8,088 bases of DNA from Marinobacter sp. (GTDB lineage Bacteria > Pseudomonadota > Gammaproteobacteria > Pseudomonadales > Oleiphilaceae): assembly GCA_017643965.1 (NCBI GenBank), contig JAEPMM010000140.1:1-8088 (forward strand), given 5' to 3'. Positions 6,532 through 8,088 of the stretch are shown piece by piece. Numbering within the stretch: position 1 is the first letter of the stretch; each line of letters starts with the position of its first letter. The notes under the pieces are model-generated. The model was not told the DNA's origin. It did not search any database and worked only from the letters and a program-made list of their open reading frames with translations. The position numbers and the translations under genes were made by a program.

Positions 6532-7590
6532 TTAGAGCAATTCGCCGTTTGCTTCCGCAGTTTCAGCTTCCGCCGCCGCAGCCGCATCTTTCTTGGAAAC
6601 CGGCTTCGGCATCAGCTTGTCGCGCACCTTGGCTTCAATTTCGTTGGCGATGTCCAGGTTCTCTTCCAGGAATTTACAGGCGTTGGCTTTGCCCTGGCCG
6701 ATCTTGTTGCCGTTGTACGCGTACCAGGCACCGGATTTATCGACGAAGCCCTCTTTCACGCCCATATCGACCACTTCCGCCATGTGGTAGATGCCCTTGC
6801 CGTACATGATCTGGAACTCGGCCTGTTTGAACGGCGGAGACACCTTGTTCTTCACCACTTTGACGCGGGTTTCGTTACCCACCACTTCGTCGCCATCCTT
6901 CACCGCACCGATCCGGCGGATGTCGAGGCGTACGGAGCAGTAGAACTTGAGCGCGTTACCTCCGGTGGTGGTTTCCGGGCTGCCAAACATGACACCGATC
7001 TTCATACGGATCTGGTTGATGAAAATCAGCAGGCAGTTGGCGTGCTTGACGTTACCGGTCAGTTTCCGCAGCGCCTGAGACATCAGGCGAGCCTGCAGGC
7101 CCACGTGGCTGTCGCCCATCTCGCCTTCGATTTCGGCTTTCGGTGTCAGCGCTGCGACCGAGTCGACGATGATGACGTCAACCGCATTGGACCGGACCAG
7201 CATGTCGCAGATTTCCAGCGCCTGCTCACCGGTGTCCGGCTGGGACACCAGCAGTTCGTCCACGTTTACGCCCAGCTTTTCGGCGTAGACCGGATCAAGG
7301 GCATGCTCGGCGTCCACAAACGCACAGGTTTTACCGGCTTTCTGGGCTTCGGCAATCACCTGGAGGGTCAGCGTGGTTTTACCGGAGCTTTCCGGGCCGT
7401 AGATTTCACAGATCCGGCCGTAAGGCAGACCGCCTATACCCAGCGCGACATCCAGACCCAGGGAGCCGGTGGAGACCGCAGGAATGGCTTCGCGAGGCTG
7501 GTCGCCCATTTTCATGACAGCGCCCTTGCCGAACTGACGTTCGATCTGACCCAACGCTGCGCTCAGTGCTTTCTTGCGGTTGTCTTCCAT
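6532..7590 (-). CDS. recA: RecA recombinase / SOS co-protease
   Basis: RecA forms ATP-dependent filaments on single-stranded DNA, catalyses strand exchange, and in the filament state triggers LexA self-cleavage. All 352 residues are present. Walker A GPESSGKT is at 65-72, catalytic Glu95 in DAEHALDP, and Walker B VIIVDS at 139-144. The L1 loop region is EGEMGDSHVG (155-164), and L2 lies around 195-210 with GSPETTTGG (203-211). The C-terminal tail (about 328-352) is Ala/Glu-rich and acidic after a basic PKPVSKKD stretch, as expected for the autoregulatory tail. The sequence is very close to that of Marinobacter-type gammaproteobacteria. The ATG at 7590 is preceded by GAGGG with a 10-base spacer. 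A LexA box and promoter lie just upstream. It follows pncC/cinA, a common order in Proteobacteria, but the next gene downstream is a flavodoxin-like gene rather than recX. Confidence 0.99.
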   Translation of the reverse strand: MEDNRKKALSAALGQIERQFGKGAVMKMGDQPREAIPAVSTGSLGLDVALGIGGLPYGRICEIYGPESSGKTTLTLQVIAEAQKAGKTCAFVDAEHALDPVYAEKLGVNVDELLVSQPDTGEQALEICDMLVRSNAVDVIIVDSVAALTPKAEIEGEMGDSHVGLQARLMSQALRKLTGNVKHANCLLIFINQIRMKIGVMFGSPETTTGGNALKFYCSVRLDIRRIGAVKDGDEVVGNETRVKVVKNKVSPPFKQAEFQIMYGKGIYHMAEVVDMGVKEGFVDKSGAWYAYNGNKIGQGKANACKFLEENLDIANEIEAKVRDKLMPKPVSKKDAAAAAEAETAEANGELL

Positions 7591-7609
7591 CGGTGCAAAA
7601 CCCTCATGC

Positions 7610-7625
7610 CTGTATATTTGAACAG
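7610..7625 (-). promoter_or_regulatory. LexA (SOS) box of recA
   Basis: On the minus strand the site reads CTGTTCAAATATACAG, which fits the gammaproteobacterial LexA consensus CTG-N10-CAG with an AT-rich centre. It ends 19 bases before the recA ATG and overlaps the proposed -10 and start of transcription, so bound LexA should block RNA polymerase until RecA-stimulated LexA cleavage. Confidence 0.92.
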
Positions 7626-7649
7626 TATTAAAACATAACCGGTTGGCAA
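7622..7649 (-). promoter_or_regulatory. probable sigma-70 promoter of recA
   Basis: On the minus strand TTGCCA (7649-7644, five of six matches to TTGACA) is followed after 16 bases by TACTGT (7627-7622, a weak -10 with three of six matches). The -10 runs into the LexA box, the arrangement expected for an SOS promoter, and transcription would begin near 7615. The -35 is convincing; the exact -10 is uncertain. Confidence 0.5.
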
Positions 7650-7657
7650 GACCAACC
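7641..7657. repeat. inverted repeat between pncC/cinA and recA
   Basis: GGTTGG and CCAACC form a perfect 6-bp stem around a 5-base loop, starting 8 bases after the pncC stop. In the minus direction it is followed by GGTTATGTTTTAAT, which has no clean T-run, so it is at best a weak terminator of pncC. The arm nearer recA overlaps the proposed recA -35. Confidence 0.4.
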
Positions 7658-7664
7658 CCTGTTT

Positions 7665-8088
7665 TCAGGATCGCTTCACATACTCGCTAACCCCTTGCAA
7701 CGCATACAGAACCGCCTGTCGCCGCACGGCATCGCGATCGCCCTCGAAGCGCTCAAGCCGCGCTTCGGTGGTGTCGCGGCTACTGCCCCAGGCAAACCAG
7801 ACGGTGCCCACCGGCTTTTCGTCGCTGCCACCACCGGGACCGGCAACGCCACTGATGGCCACGGCGACATCAACGCCGGTGACCGCCAGGGTGCCGGCCA
7901 CCATGTCCCTGACCACCGGCTCGCTGACCGCACCAAACGCCTCCAGAGTCTGCTCGGGCACGCCAAGCAGCTCGTGCTTGGCCGCATTGCTGTAGGTCAC
8001 CAGACCACCTTGCACATAGGCGGATGAGCCGGCGCGATCGGTCAGCACCTTCGCCACCCAGCCGCCAGTACAGCTTTCGGCCGTGGCG
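7665..8088 (-). CDS. pncC: nicotinamide-nucleotide amidase (CinA C-terminal domain), 5' end outside window
   Basis: PncC hydrolyses nicotinamide mononucleotide to nicotinate mononucleotide and ammonia in the pyridine-nucleotide salvage cycle. The frame is open to the right edge, and the bases before the internal GTG at 8057 translate as ATAESCTGGW, the family's active-site motif containing the nucleophilic Ser. The true start is therefore beyond the window, not at 8057. About 141 residues are visible of roughly 160-165 expected for a stand-alone protein. Further family stretches are seen: GSSAYVQGGLVTYSNAAK, GAVSEPVVRDM, VAVAISGVAGPGGGSDEKPVGTVWFA with the Gly-rich loop, and a C-terminal helix RRQAVLYALQG. 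The missing N-terminus means I cannot tell a short PncC from the end of a long CinA with its competence-damage domain. It ends 74 bases upstream of recA, with a weak hairpin in between. The linkage to recA is common in Proteobacteria. Confidence 0.95.
   Translation of the reverse strand, partial: ATAESCTGGWVAKVLTDRAGSSAYVQGGLVTYSNAAKHELLGVPEQTLEAFGAVSEPVVRDMVAGTLAVTGVDVAVAISGVAGPGGGSDEKPVGTVWFAWGSSRDTTEARLERFEGDRDAVRRQAVLYALQGVSEYVKRS

Noticed and set aside
7665..8057. GTG at 8057 as the real start of the amidase gene
   Set aside because: Upstream codons to the window edge encode the conserved ESCTGG active-site motif in the same frame, so the gene continues beyond the window.

Overview
The window looks like ordinary chromosomal DNA of a marine gammaproteobacterium. 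The GC-rich coding sequence, the RecA protein, the pncC/cinA-recA order and the style of the regulators point to Marinobacter or a close relative; this is judged from protein character, not from a search. There is no sign of a prophage, insertion sequence, CRISPR array, tRNA or rRNA. Nearly all of the window is coding, and six of the eight genes are on the minus strand.

Layout: (1) At the left edge is the 3' part of a MaoC-like hot-dog acyl dehydratase (+). It converges on and overlaps, by the four bases CTAG, the end of a soluble sensor kinase. (2) The block 614-5296 (-) reads, in transcription order: a Lon-family protease with a degenerate ATPase module (TTG start), a FixJ-type response regulator, and a REC-PAS-HisKA-HATPase kinase. 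The first two are 31 bases apart and the last two 44 bases apart, so this looks like one transcription unit. The 44-base gap before the kinase is unusual. It has no Shine-Dalgarno, but carries both a promoter-like pair of hexamers and a GC stem followed by a T-run that ends next to the kinase ATG. (3) A 279-base divergent region separates the protease gene from a small PilZ-domain gene (+). (4) The PilZ gene converges on a flavodoxin-like oxidoreductase gene (-), which sits 32 bases downstream of recA (-). A canonical LexA (SOS) box precedes recA. (5) The 3' part of the nicotinamide-nucleotide amidase gene pncC/cinA (-) runs off the right edge.

Functionally there are two themes. The FixJ-like regulator and REC-PAS kinase are probably a cognate two-component pair whose signal is sensed in the cytoplasm, and their linkage to a Lon-like protease suggests coupling of proteolysis and signalling (inference). 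The recA block is SOS-controlled, and the flavodoxin-like gene may be transcribed as the second cistron of recA, in the place where recX lies in many relatives. I found no convincing new defence or mobile system. The best leads are the protease/two-component cluster, the RNA-level or promoter signal in front of the kinase, and the recA-flavodoxin linkage.
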